A stretch of DNA of 64,000 nt from CBDBCU01 sp965243185 (GTDB lineage: Bacteria > Chloroflexota > Dehalococcoidia > Lucifugimonadales > UBA3495). Made by a program: the position numbers and the translations under genes. The DNA lies in assembly GCA_965243185.1 (NCBI GenBank), contig OZ251531.1, positions 1,736,001 to 1,800,000 on the forward strand, in the 5' to 3' direction. The notes under the pieces are model-generated. The model saw only the letters and a program-made list of their open reading frames with translations, made no database searches and was not told the origin of the DNA. This document shows positions 8,554 to 16,141 of the stretch, piece after piece (position 1 is the stretch's first letter; each line of letters starts with the position of its first letter).

Positions 8554-10995
8554 ATGGCACAGGGTTTTTCCCGTTATCGGATAATAGTTGGCTTGGCTTT
8601 CCTGCTGGCTTTGCTGGCCGGCGGCGTGAATGCCGGGACGCTGACGGCTCAGGAGGAGGAGCCGCCACCGACGCCGGCGGCTACGGTTAAAGCGGAAAAC
8701 CGCCAACCGGCGGCGGCCAGCAGCTATGTGGTCGCCTTTACTACCGACCGGGAACTGCTGCCGGACCAAGCCGACCCCATCATCTTTACCCTCCACGAGG
8801 ACATCGGCGTCCCCCGGGTCGGCCAACTCAACCCCCAGGAAATACGCATCGCGGCTACCCAAGTGGCCGCGGTGGACGATACTGCCCTCGGCTCCGGTTC
8901 CGGCCCGGCCCAGGCTGTAGTTCTGGACGGACAGGATAATCCCAGAAAACCGACGGTTATATCGGTTTTTCCCGGGGATATGAGTCCCGCCGACGGGACG
9001 CAGAAAATCGCCGCCGGGGCCCGGGTCACCGTAACTTTCAGCGTCCGGGCCGGCTTGTCCAACCCGGCCGAGGGCGGCCGCTTTTCCTGGACGGTGCAGA
9101 ACGGCCGGGACGCCGACCCGGTAGCCGCCGCTCATCCCGATGAATTGGTACGGCAGGCTTTCGGGGAAACGACGGAGCCGGAGACGGCGGACGACTTGGT
9201 CACCGGTCTGCTGGTGGACTTGCAGGTTATACTGAGCAGCGATACCGCCGGCCGGGGCGCGGAAATAGTCGCCATTGGCCGGGGGTTCAAGAACGATACT
9301 ACCCTGACTTTCTGGCGGGACGGCAACTTTAACGGCGTACGGGACGGCGGCGAAAATGCCCTCTGCGTTACCCAAGTTGGCGGCGACGACATCGGCACCT
9401 GCACTTTTATCGTCGTCAGCCCGCCCTTCGTTCCCGGCCCGGGCGATTGCGCCATTAGCGACGGCCGCCCCGCTGCCGGGGTCAACTGCAACCTGGTCAA
9501 CGCCGTCGACGGCCGGGGGCAAAGTTCAACGATAGTTCTGGAGGACGACAGCGCCGCCGATGCCGCCGCGGCGCAGGTTCTGGAGTTGGATGGGCTGGTG
9601 AGCGCCGAGTTCAGCTCCGGCCAGCGCATCCTGATTCATTTGGCTGACTATCCGCCGGGAAGTCTGGCGGCGGTGGAGATTGCCGGCCAGCCGGTGGATT
9701 TTCCCGACGAAAAGGTCGGGGAGGGCGGCGTACTGACTTTCAGCGTAGCAACCCCGCCGGGTCTGCGGGAGGGCCGCCAGGATTTGCGGGTAGCCGTAAC
9801 CCGGCAGGATAATGGCGAGATTTACGCCGCCCGGGCCACGATTATTGTCGGCGGGCCAATCGTACGGGCTACGCCCCGGGCCGTGCTGCCCAATCAGCGC
9901 ATCCACCTGGTCGGCAACGACTTTTCCATCGCCGCCAACGGAGAGCCGGTAACTATTGCGGCGATCACCATCGGCGGCCGCGCCATTGACGCCCAGCGCA
10001 TTCACGGCAGTACCCAAGGCAGCGATAATGCTATAACAGTGGACAGCGGCGGCAACTGGTCGGCGTCCCTTGACTTGCCGGTGAACCCGGCGACCACTAC
10101 GCCCGGCGAGTTGGAAATAGAGGTGCGGGACAGCCGCGGCCGCGCCGGAACGGTGACCGTGACCGTTGCCCCTCGGGAGTTGACGATTACCCCCATCTGG
10201 GGACGGGCCGGCAGCTTGGTAACGGTAGCGGGCCGCCACTTCCCCAGTCGGAATGACCAGGGTTCCGGGGTTCAGCTGCGGGTTATTTATGACGCCGGCA
10301 GCAGCCAGACCCGGACTAACGCCCAAACCAACACTGACGGATATTTTAAGGCCGAGCTGCGCGTTCCCCGCAACGCGGCCGCCCCTTCCACCAACCAAGT
10401 GCGGGTCGAGTTCCGGGATGATGATGGCGCGCTGATTGCCACCGTGGCCGCCCACGATGTGCCGGGAGCGGCCCTGACCCTGTCGCCGGCCGCCGGGCCG
10501 CCGGGAACGGTAGTAACGGCGTCCGCCCAGGGCTTTCGGGGCTTTATGCCGGTGCAGTCGGTAACGGTGGGCAATATCGAGGTTACGCCGGCGCCGCGGC
10601 CGGCAACGGATGCCGCCGGCCAGGTTGACCTGCGAATCCTGATCCCGGGGCTGGGCTTGGGCCAGCAGAATGTCGAGCTGCAAATCAACGACATCACCGT
10701 CAGCCAGAGCTTTACCGTCACCGCCGCCGGCGTAACGGCCGGAGCGGTAACTCCGGCTGATGCCGCCCTGACCAACTTGGGCCGCCGTTTCCTCCGCGCC
10801 TTCCACTTCAACAACGACACCAAGACCTGGACTTTCTACGACCCGGCGGCCGGGGATGCCAATACTCTGGAAAACTTCATCGCCGGGGAAAGCTACTCGC
10901 TGCTGGTGTCGGAAACCGCCGAAGTTGTCTTAAAGGGCAAAACCCGCCGACTGACTTGCGCCGCCGGCAACTGCTGGAACCTGATTGTGTGGTAG
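8554..10995 (+). CDS. Large secreted IPT/TIG-like multidomain protein with C-terminal NCWN domain
   Basis: This 813-residue protein has an N-terminal signal or anchor segment (about 8-28), then a series of beta-rich repeats. At least two, near 545-630 and 640-735, look like IPT/TIG domains (for example SLVTVAGRHFP and GTVVTASAQGF). The last 70 residues (about 742-813) form a compact domain beginning FLRAFHFNN and ending GNCWNLIVW. The same domain ends the proteins at 48278-48685 and 48760-49716, so it is a recurring C-terminal module, perhaps for surface sorting or ligand binding. The cell-surface location is inferred. A -10 box lies 7 bases before the ATG. The NYN gene follows 5 bp after the stop. 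Confidence 0.75.
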   Translation: MAQGFSRYRIIVGLAFLLALLAGGVNAGTLTAQEEEPPPTPAATVKAENRQPAAASSYVVAFTTDRELLPDQADPIIFTLHEDIGVPRVGQLNPQEIRIAATQVAAVDDTALGSGSGPAQAVVLDGQDNPRKPTVISVFPGDMSPADGTQKIAAGARVTVTFSVRAGLSNPAEGGRFSWTVQNGRDADPVAAAHPDELVRQAFGETTEPETADDLVTGLLVDLQVILSSDTAGRGAEIVAIGRGFKNDTTLTFWRDGNFNGVRDGGENALCVTQVGGDDIGTCTFIVVSPPFVPGPGDCAISDGRPAAGVNCNLVNAVDGRGQSSTIVLEDDSAADAAAAQVLELDGLVSAEFSSGQRILIHLADYPPGSLAAVEIAGQPVDFPDEKVGEGGVLTFSVATPPGLREGRQDLRVAVTRQDNGEIYAARATIIVGGPIVRATPRAVLPNQRIHLVGNDFSIAANGEPVTIAAITIGGRAIDAQRIHGSTQGSDNAITVDSGGNWSASLDLPVNPATTTPGELEIEVRDSRGRAGTVTVTVAPRELTITPIWGRAGSLVTVAGRHFPSRNDQGSGVQLRVIYDAGSSQTRTNAQTNTDGYFKAELRVPRNAAAPSTNQVRVEFRDDDGALIATVAAHDVPGAALTLSPAAGPPGTVVTASAQGFRGFMPVQSVTVGNIEVTPAPRPATDAAGQVDLRILIPGLGLGQQNVELQINDITVSQSFTVTAAGVTAGAVTPADAALTNLGRRFLRAFHFNNDTKTWTFYDPAAGDANTLENFIAGESYSLLVSETAEVVLKGKTRRLTCAAGNCWNLIVW

Positions 10996-11000
10996 GGAGT

Positions 11001-11624
11001 ATGGCAGAGCGCGTTACGGTTTTCATCGACGGGTTCAACCTCTATTACGGCCTCAAATCCAAAGGCTGGCGGCGGTACTACTGGCTGGATTTGCGCCGCT
11101 TGGCGGAGAATCTGCTGCGCCCCGGCCAGGAACTGGTGGCAGTAAGGTACTTCACCACCCGGCTGTTGCCCCCTTCCAGTAACCCGGAGTTTGTCGGGCC
11201 GCAGAGCATTTACTTGGATGCTTTGGAAACTCTGGAGGGTTTGCACCTCCACTACGGTTACTTCCTGCCCAAGGCTGCTACTTGTCCTGAATGCGGGGCG
11301 GTCTGGCACACCTTCGAGGAAAAGATGACCGATGTGAACATCGCCACGGAACTGCTGGGCGATGCTCAGGATGACGCCTTTGACACGGCGATTATCATAT
11401 CCGGGGACAGCGATTTGTCCGGGCCGATAAGCGCGCTCCGCCGTCGCTACCCGTACAAGCGGGTAGTGGTGGCTTTCCCGCCGAATCGGATTTCTTTGCG
11501 CCTGCGCAAAGCGGCGTCCTCGTGTTTCAGGATCGGCCGCCGGAAATTCGCTGATAGTCAATTGCCGGATTCTATTCTCATGCCCAACGGCTATATCCTT
11601 AACAAGCCCGCACAGTGGCTTTGA
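11001..11624 (+). CDS. NYN-domain (LabA/DUF88-type) putative ribonuclease
   Basis: This 207-residue protein has the PIN-like NYN fold. The acidic residues are at DGFNLYYG (about 10-17), TDVNIATELL (about 111) and SGDSDLSG (about 134-141). A CPEC pair at about 95-98, in an insertion, could bind zinc with further residues. Proteins of this family are predicted metal-dependent RNases. The ATG at 11001 has GGGAG just upstream and follows the previous stop by 5 bp, so co-transcription is likely. A second NYN gene is at 21968-22594, but the two are not close paralogues. Confidence 0.85.
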   Translation: MAERVTVFIDGFNLYYGLKSKGWRRYYWLDLRRLAENLLRPGQELVAVRYFTTRLLPPSSNPEFVGPQSIYLDALETLEGLHLHYGYFLPKAATCPECGAVWHTFEEKMTDVNIATELLGDAQDDAFDTAIIISGDSDLSGPISALRRRYPYKRVVVAFPPNRISLRLRKAASSCFRIGRRKFADSQLPDSILMPNGYILNKPAQWL

Positions 11625-11644
11625 GCAAAGGCAAAAAGAAACGC

Positions 11645-11687
11645 CCCGCCATTGGCGGGACGTCGGCCTGTGGATACTCTCCACAGG
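11645..11687. terminator. Two adjacent hairpins downstream of the NYN gene
   Basis: The first hairpin is CCCGCC/GGCGGG with a 3-nt loop (11645-11659). The second is CCTGTGGA/TCCACAGG with a 5-nt loop (11667-11687). There is no clear T-run, so termination is likely but not certain. About 165 bp from 11688 to 11853 hold nothing else I recognise. Confidence 0.45.
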
Positions 11688-11853
11688 GTGGTACAATTAC
11701 ACTATAACCTATCCTTACCCCTTTTGTCAACCCCCGCATTTGAGAGTTTCCTGCCGGAAATCCCCCTTTTTACATCCTTAATTACACCGCCCGGCCTCCA
11801 CGGCGACATCACCGTTGCCGGCATATTAGCCGGCTGACTACCGGCAGTTACCG

Positions 11854-12813
11854 TCAGGCGGCGGCGGGGTTCCGGTTGCGCCGGACTCTACTAGCCCATT
11901 GCCGCAGTTTAGCCGCCGGCCGAAACCGTCCTCGCATATTATAAGCCACCAGCGGCGCTACCTGCTTATTGCCCGCTACCAAGGGGGCGACCCACTGCCG
12001 CAGTTCCTGGTAAGTCGGCGGTTTATCCTCCCAAGTCGGCAGCAACGAATCCAGATGCTGCCACCTCTTTTGCCCCGGCAGTTTGGTCATTACCGCCCCG
12101 CCGGCCTCTTGAACTGCGATGACGCCGGCCAGCAGATCCCACATTCGGGGCGCGCCAATGACGGCGTATTGCAACACCCCGCAGGCGGTCATTGCCAGTT
12201 CATAGGCAATGCTCCCGGTGGTACGCAGCTCCCCAGGATGGCGGCCCACCACCTTGCCGAACCGGGTGGTTTGGATAAAATGCCCCGGCAAGCCAATCAG
12301 CCGATTGCCTACCGGCTGGTCCGATTGATACACCGCCATTGCCGTCACAGTGCCATCGCTATGGGCCGCCAAACAACCGCCGCCCCGCCGACAGTGCAGC
12401 ACGAAACCGCCGCCCGCTGTCGGCCAGGGCAGATACAAGGCCCCGGCTACCGGCCGCCCCCGATGCAACACTCCGATCGATGACGCATACACCGGCAGGC
12501 CGTTGAGAAAGTTGGTCGTGCCGTCGAGGGGGTCTAAAACCCAAAGCAGGTCGGGAGCTGTTTGCTGAGCGTCAGATTCGGCGGCCCCTTCCTCGCCCAA
12601 AATGCCGTGCTGAGGAAAGCGACGGGAAATTTCCCCGGTCAGGTACTCCTGAGCCGCTTTATCCGCGGAAGTTACCGGGTCAAGCTGGTGCCGGTCCTTA
12701 TACTCAATAGACAACTGCCGCCCGAAATAATCCGCCAGTATCGCCCCAACACCCCAAGCCATATCCACTGCGGCGGCCTCGATTTCCCGCAGCAATTCCC
12801 CGTCCTCAGTCAT
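11854..12813 (-). CDS. Inositol monophosphatase family protein
   Basis: This 319-residue member of the Li+-sensitive, Mg2+-dependent phosphatase superfamily has GEEG (73-76), DPLDGTTNF (94-102) and a C-terminal PRMWD metal-site motif. Substrates in the family include inositol phosphates, fructose-1,6-bisphosphate and PAP. The sequence does not settle which applies. The protein has an extended, Arg-rich tail of about 50 residues beyond the usual end. It lies downstream of the selenoprotein and the pgi-gnd-zwf block on the same strand, but a hairpin separates it. Confidence 0.85.
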   Translation of the reverse strand: MTEDGELLREIEAAAVDMAWGVGAILADYFGRQLSIEYKDRHQLDPVTSADKAAQEYLTGEISRRFPQHGILGEEGAAESDAQQTAPDLLWVLDPLDGTTNFLNGLPVYASSIGVLHRGRPVAGALYLPWPTAGGGFVLHCRRGGGCLAAHSDGTVTAMAVYQSDQPVGNRLIGLPGHFIQTTRFGKVVGRHPGELRTTGSIAYELAMTACGVLQYAVIGAPRMWDLLAGVIAVQEAGGAVMTKLPGQKRWQHLDSLLPTWEDKPPTYQELRQWVAPLVAGNKQVAPLVAYNMRGRFRPAAKLRQWASRVRRNRNPAAA

Positions 12814-12903
12814 TCCCGTTGCCTCGACTCCCCCGAATTATCCGCCCGGGCTATGTTGACCAACCTGAAATTGGCAATGCTATTCCGCCACGGGGCTAAT
12901 TAA

Positions 12904-12939
12904 ACCGGGGGCAAAGCAGCAATCCCGCCCGCCCCCGGT
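12904..12939 (-). terminator. GC-rich hairpin between the selenoprotein and the phosphatase gene
   Basis: ACCGGGGGC and GCCCCCGGT form a 9-bp perfect stem around an 18-nt loop. It lies just after the selenoprotein stop on the minus strand. A terminator or processing hairpin is plausible. No T-run is visible. Confidence 0.35.
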
Positions 12940-12967
12940 AATATCAGCAATCCCGGCGGGAAAGCCC

Positions 12968-13567
12968 CTACCCGCCCAACAGCTCCCGCAGCTCCCCCAC
13001 GCTCTTATCCCCGAAATCCGGCGCGCCGCCATTCACCCGATAAGTCGGCGTGCCGAAAATGCCCAACTCTTTAGCCGCTTGGTGTTCCGTCAGCACATAC
13101 TGGCGATACTCCCCCGCCTCCAGCGCGGCCGCCAACCCGTCCCCATCCAGCCCGCAGCTTTCGCCAATCGCCAGCAGCACCGCCCGGTCGCCCAAATCCA
13201 CGCCCTCCGCCCAATAAGCCCGGGCCGCCGCATGGTGAAACTCCCCATCCAAGCCCTGCGCCTTGGCGTAGGCCGTAGCCTCGTGCGCCAGGTTAGTATT
13301 GGGCGCGATGGCCGGCCGGCGCATCACAATGCCGGCCTGCCGCGCCCGTTCCTGCCACTCCGGGGTCAAATCCGTCTCCGTCTCCCCCTCCCGCAGCGGC
13401 CGCGCTTCTCCCGCCGCCGGCCGCTCCGGCGCCAGCAGATAGGGACGCCGGTCAATCACCGCCCCGGTTTCCGCCGCCGCTTCGTCCAGCCTGACCAGGC
13501 CGACATAACACCACGGTCAAGTGTAATCGTACCAGACCGTTACCGTGGCCGGGTTCCTAGTAGTCAT
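12968..13567 (-). CDS. DsbA/FrnE-like thioredoxin-fold selenoprotein (UGA at codon 17)
   Basis: Starting at the ATG at 13567, which has a strong AAGGAGG ribosome site, the frame reads MTTRNPATVTVWYDYT, then TGA (13519-13517), then PWCYVGLVRLDEAAAE and on to the stop at 12968. The TGA falls exactly where the first Cys of the DsbA/FrnE CPWC motif belongs, giving UPWC at residues 17-20. The rest (199 aa total) matches the FrnE-like DsbA family: a helical insertion, then GIFGTPTYRVNG with the cis-Pro. A stem-loop with GGUC in its apical loop lies 13-33 nt after the UGA, as expected of a bacterial SECIS. Without readthrough the gene would lack its active site. Predicted thiol/selenol oxidoreductase. 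A second such gene is at 39703. Confidence 0.85.
13484..13519 (-). promoter_or_regulatory. Candidate bacterial SECIS element
   Basis: It comprises the UGA at 13519-13517 and a downstream hairpin at 13504-13484. The upper stem GGCCT/AGGCT, with one G-U pair, closes a GGUC loop, and GTC/GAC-type pairing below extends it. A GU in the apical loop about 20 nt after the UGA is the hallmark recognised by SelB in known bacterial selenoprotein mRNAs. Confidence 0.65.
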
Positions 13568-13616
13568 AACTCCCTCCTTATCACCTTGCGGTACGCTATG
13601 GGGGACGCCAAATTGG

Positions 13617-15140
13617 TCAGTGGTCGCAGCAACCGCGCAGCCAAACCCGCCCGCCATCCGCTTTCAGAAACTCATCCGCCGCCGCCGGCCCCCACTCGCC
13701 CGGCGCATAACTATCCGGCGGCGGCGCCTCCGGGCTGCCCAGCCACTCAATCAACGGATCCATTATCCGCCACGCCTGTTCAATCTCATCCCCCCGGGTG
13801 AACAGCGCCGCATCCCCGTTCAGCGCATCCATCAGCAGCCGCTCGTAGGCATCCGGCAAATCGCCGCCAAACTCCTCTTGATAGTGAAACTCCAGCTCCA
13901 CCTTCCGCATCTGCAACCCGGCGTCCGGCACCTTCGACTGAAACTCCAGCCGAAACCCTTCATCCGGCTGTACGCAGATTGCCAGCATATTCGACGGCAC
14001 TTCCTCATCCGCCTCCAGCGGGAAAAGGATATGCGGCGGATGGCGGAACTGGATGATGATTTCCGTAGTCTTATCCTCCATCCCCTTGCCCGACCGCAGG
14101 TAAAAAGGGACGCCTTGCCACCGCCAGTTGTCCACAAACAACCGCAGCGCGGCGTAAGTCGGCGTCCGCGATGCCGCCGCCACTCCCGGCTCCTGCCGGT
14201 AGCCCGCATACTGCCCGGCAATCAAATGTTGCCCGACCTCGCTGTGGTGTATCGGCCGCACCGACTTTAGCACCTTGGCCTTTTCATTCCGCAGCGCCTC
14301 CGCCTCAAACACATACGGCGGCTCCATTGCCACCAGACACAGTAGCTGCATCAGATGGTTCTGAAACATATCCCGCAGCACCCCGGTTTGGTCATAATAA
14401 TCCGCCCGCTCCGAAACCTTCAGCGACTCCGCAACCGTAATCTGCACCTGGTCGATATAGTTGCGATTCCAGATGGGTTCAAAAATGGTGTTGGCAAACC
14501 GGAACACCAGCAGGTTCTGCACCGTTTCCTTGCCCAAGTAGTGGTCAATGCGGAAAACCTGATTTTCCGCAAATACCGAATGGGCAACATCATTCAATTC
14601 CCGGGCCGTCGCCAAATCGGTGCCAAAGGGTTTCTCCACCACCACCCGCCGCCAGCCCCTGCTGTCCTCGGCCATTCCCGCCGCCCCCAAGCCGGTAATC
14701 GCCGCCCGGTACAGACTCGGCGCAATTGCCAGATAGTAGAGCCGGTTCGACACCTCCGGGTCAAAACTTTCCAGTTCCTCCAGATGCGCCTCCAGTTCCC
14801 GCAGGCTTTCCTGCGAATCCACATCCGCCATCAAATAGGTAATCCGCGCCGAAAAGGCATCCCATTCCGCATCATTCGGCTGAAATCCTCCGGTCGTCCC
14901 CATCTCCCGGTGGATGAACTCCCGATAATCGGCGGTAGTCATCTCCGCCCGCGCCACTCCGATAATCCGCAGCTCCCGGGGGATCCGCCCCTTGGAATAC
15001 AGATTGCACAACGCCGGCATCAGCTTGCGCCGCGTCAAATCCCCGCTGGCCCCGAAAATTATCAAACTGGTAATGCCCCGCGCATCCTCCAGCGCGGCGG
15101 CTACGGCGGCAAAATCGGCGGCAGTAGCGGACATAACCAT
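13617..15140 (-). CDS. zwf: Glucose-6-phosphate 1-dehydrogenase
   Basis: This 507-residue protein has the full family length. It catalyses the first step of the oxidative pentose phosphate pathway. The nucleotide-binding motif is GASGDLTRRK near residue 30, EKPFG follows, and the active-site signature RIDHYLGKE lies near 197-205. The C-terminal domain has the usual FYLRSGK segment. The start codon overlaps the stop of the upstream gnd by one base, so zwf is translationally coupled to it. The block order pgi-gnd-zwf puts three glucose-6-phosphate enzymes together. Confidence 0.97.
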   Translation of the reverse strand: MVMSATAADFAAVAAALEDARGITSLIIFGASGDLTRRKLMPALCNLYSKGRIPRELRIIGVARAEMTTADYREFIHREMGTTGGFQPNDAEWDAFSARITYLMADVDSQESLRELEAHLEELESFDPEVSNRLYYLAIAPSLYRAAITGLGAAGMAEDSRGWRRVVVEKPFGTDLATARELNDVAHSVFAENQVFRIDHYLGKETVQNLLVFRFANTIFEPIWNRNYIDQVQITVAESLKVSERADYYDQTGVLRDMFQNHLMQLLCLVAMEPPYVFEAEALRNEKAKVLKSVRPIHHSEVGQHLIAGQYAGYRQEPGVAAASRTPTYAALRLFVDNWRWQGVPFYLRSGKGMEDKTTEIIIQFRHPPHILFPLEADEEVPSNMLAICVQPDEGFRLEFQSKVPDAGLQMRKVELEFHYQEEFGGDLPDAYERLLMDALNGDAALFTRGDEIEQAWRIMDPLIEWLGSPEAPPPDSYAPGEWGPAAADEFLKADGGRVWLRGCCDH

Positions 15141-16048
15141 TATTCCGACCTCCGAATCCCATGCCCCCCGAACTGATTCCGCAGCGCCGCCAGCAGCTTC
15201 GCCCCAAAGGGCTGCTCCTGCCGCGACCGAAACCGCTGCTGCAAGGACAGCGTAATCGCCGGTATCGGCACCGCCAAATCCACCGCCTCCTGCACCGTCC
15301 AGCGCCCTTCCCCGGAATCCTCCACATACGCCTCCAACCCCTTCAGTCCCGGGTCTTGCTCCAACGCCGCCACCGTCAAATCCAGCAGCCAGGAGCGCAC
15401 CACGCTACCGTGCCGCCAAGTCTCCGCAATAGATGCCAAATCCAGGTCAAACTCCGTCTTGGCCGCCATCAGCTCAAACCCCTCGGCGTAGGCTTGCATC
15501 AGCGCATACTCCACCCCGTTATGCACCATCTTGACAAAATGCCCGGCGCCCGCCGGCCCCGCATAGCAGTAACCCTTATCCGCCGCCGGAGCCAAAGTCT
15601 GAAAAATCGGCTCCAGCCGTCGAAAGGTTTCCGCCTTGCCGCCCACCATCAGCGAATAACCCTCGGTCAGCCCCCAGATACCGCCGCTGGTACCCACATC
15701 CATCAGCTCAATGCCATCCACCGCCAGCTTTTCGGCTTGCCCGATGGTATCCTTATAGTTGGCGTTCCCCCCGTCCAAAATCACATCCCCGGCCGCCAGC
15801 AAGGGCCGCAGCCGGTCGATGGTATCGTTAGTAACTTGACCTTGCGGCAGCATCAGCCACACCGCCCGCGGCGGCGTCAGCAAAGCGACAACTTCCTCGA
15901 TGCTTGCCGCCCCGGCCGCGCCCTGTTCCTGACTAGCGGCCACGGCGGCATTGCTGGCGTCATAAGCCACTACCCGATGCCCGCCCCGCAGCAGCCGTTG
16001 CGCCATATTGCCGCCCATCCGCCCCAAGCCAATCATTGCCAGTTCCAT
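15140..16048 (-). CDS. gnd: 6-phosphogluconate dehydrogenase (decarboxylating), short form
   Basis: This 302-residue protein is of the short (YqeC/GndA-like) class rather than the about 470-residue class. It has the Rossmann motif GLGRMGGNM (8-16), the LDGGNANYKDT segment, GTSGGIWG of the substrate site and the KMVHNGVEY catalytic Lys region. It oxidises 6-phosphogluconate to ribulose-5-phosphate; short forms often prefer NAD. It lies between pgi and zwf and overlaps zwf by one base. Confidence 0.93.
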   Translation of the reverse strand: MELAMIGLGRMGGNMAQRLLRGGHRVVAYDASNAAVAASQEQGAAGAASIEEVVALLTPPRAVWLMLPQGQVTNDTIDRLRPLLAAGDVILDGGNANYKDTIGQAEKLAVDGIELMDVGTSGGIWGLTEGYSLMVGGKAETFRRLEPIFQTLAPAADKGYCYAGPAGAGHFVKMVHNGVEYALMQAYAEGFELMAAKTEFDLDLASIAETWRHGSVVRSWLLDLTVAALEQDPGLKGLEAYVEDSGEGRWTVQEAVDLAVPIPAITLSLQQRFRSRQEQPFGAKLLAALRNQFGGHGIRRSE

Positions 16049-16095
16049 CGTTCTATCCCCTTGCCTTCCTTACCGCCTTTCCCGCCCCGCCCTAA

Positions 16096-16126
16096 CCGTC
16101 CTTCCCGCCCCAACGGGAATCCAGAA
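16096..16126. repeat. REP-like short palindrome between pgi and gnd
   Basis: It reads CCGTCCTTCCCG, a short loop, then CGGGAATCCAGAA. Related copies are at 17939-17964, 30832-30859, 36712-36739, 38446-38473 and 50471-50499. It resembles repetitive extragenic palindromes. Confidence 0.5.
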
Positions 16127-16141
16127 TCCCGCAAACCGCCG

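Noticed and set aside
8440..10806. Long minus-strand frames opposite the IPT-like protein
   Set aside because: They are low-complexity shadows with no start signals. The plus-strand protein has a signal segment and a shared C-terminal domain.
13460..13567. Reading the TGA at 13517-13519 as a true stop, with the DsbA-like gene beginning at 13459
   Set aside because: The start would be a GTG-type codon in mid-domain without a ribosome site, and the redox motif would be lost. The upstream 36 codons are family-like and carry a strong SD.
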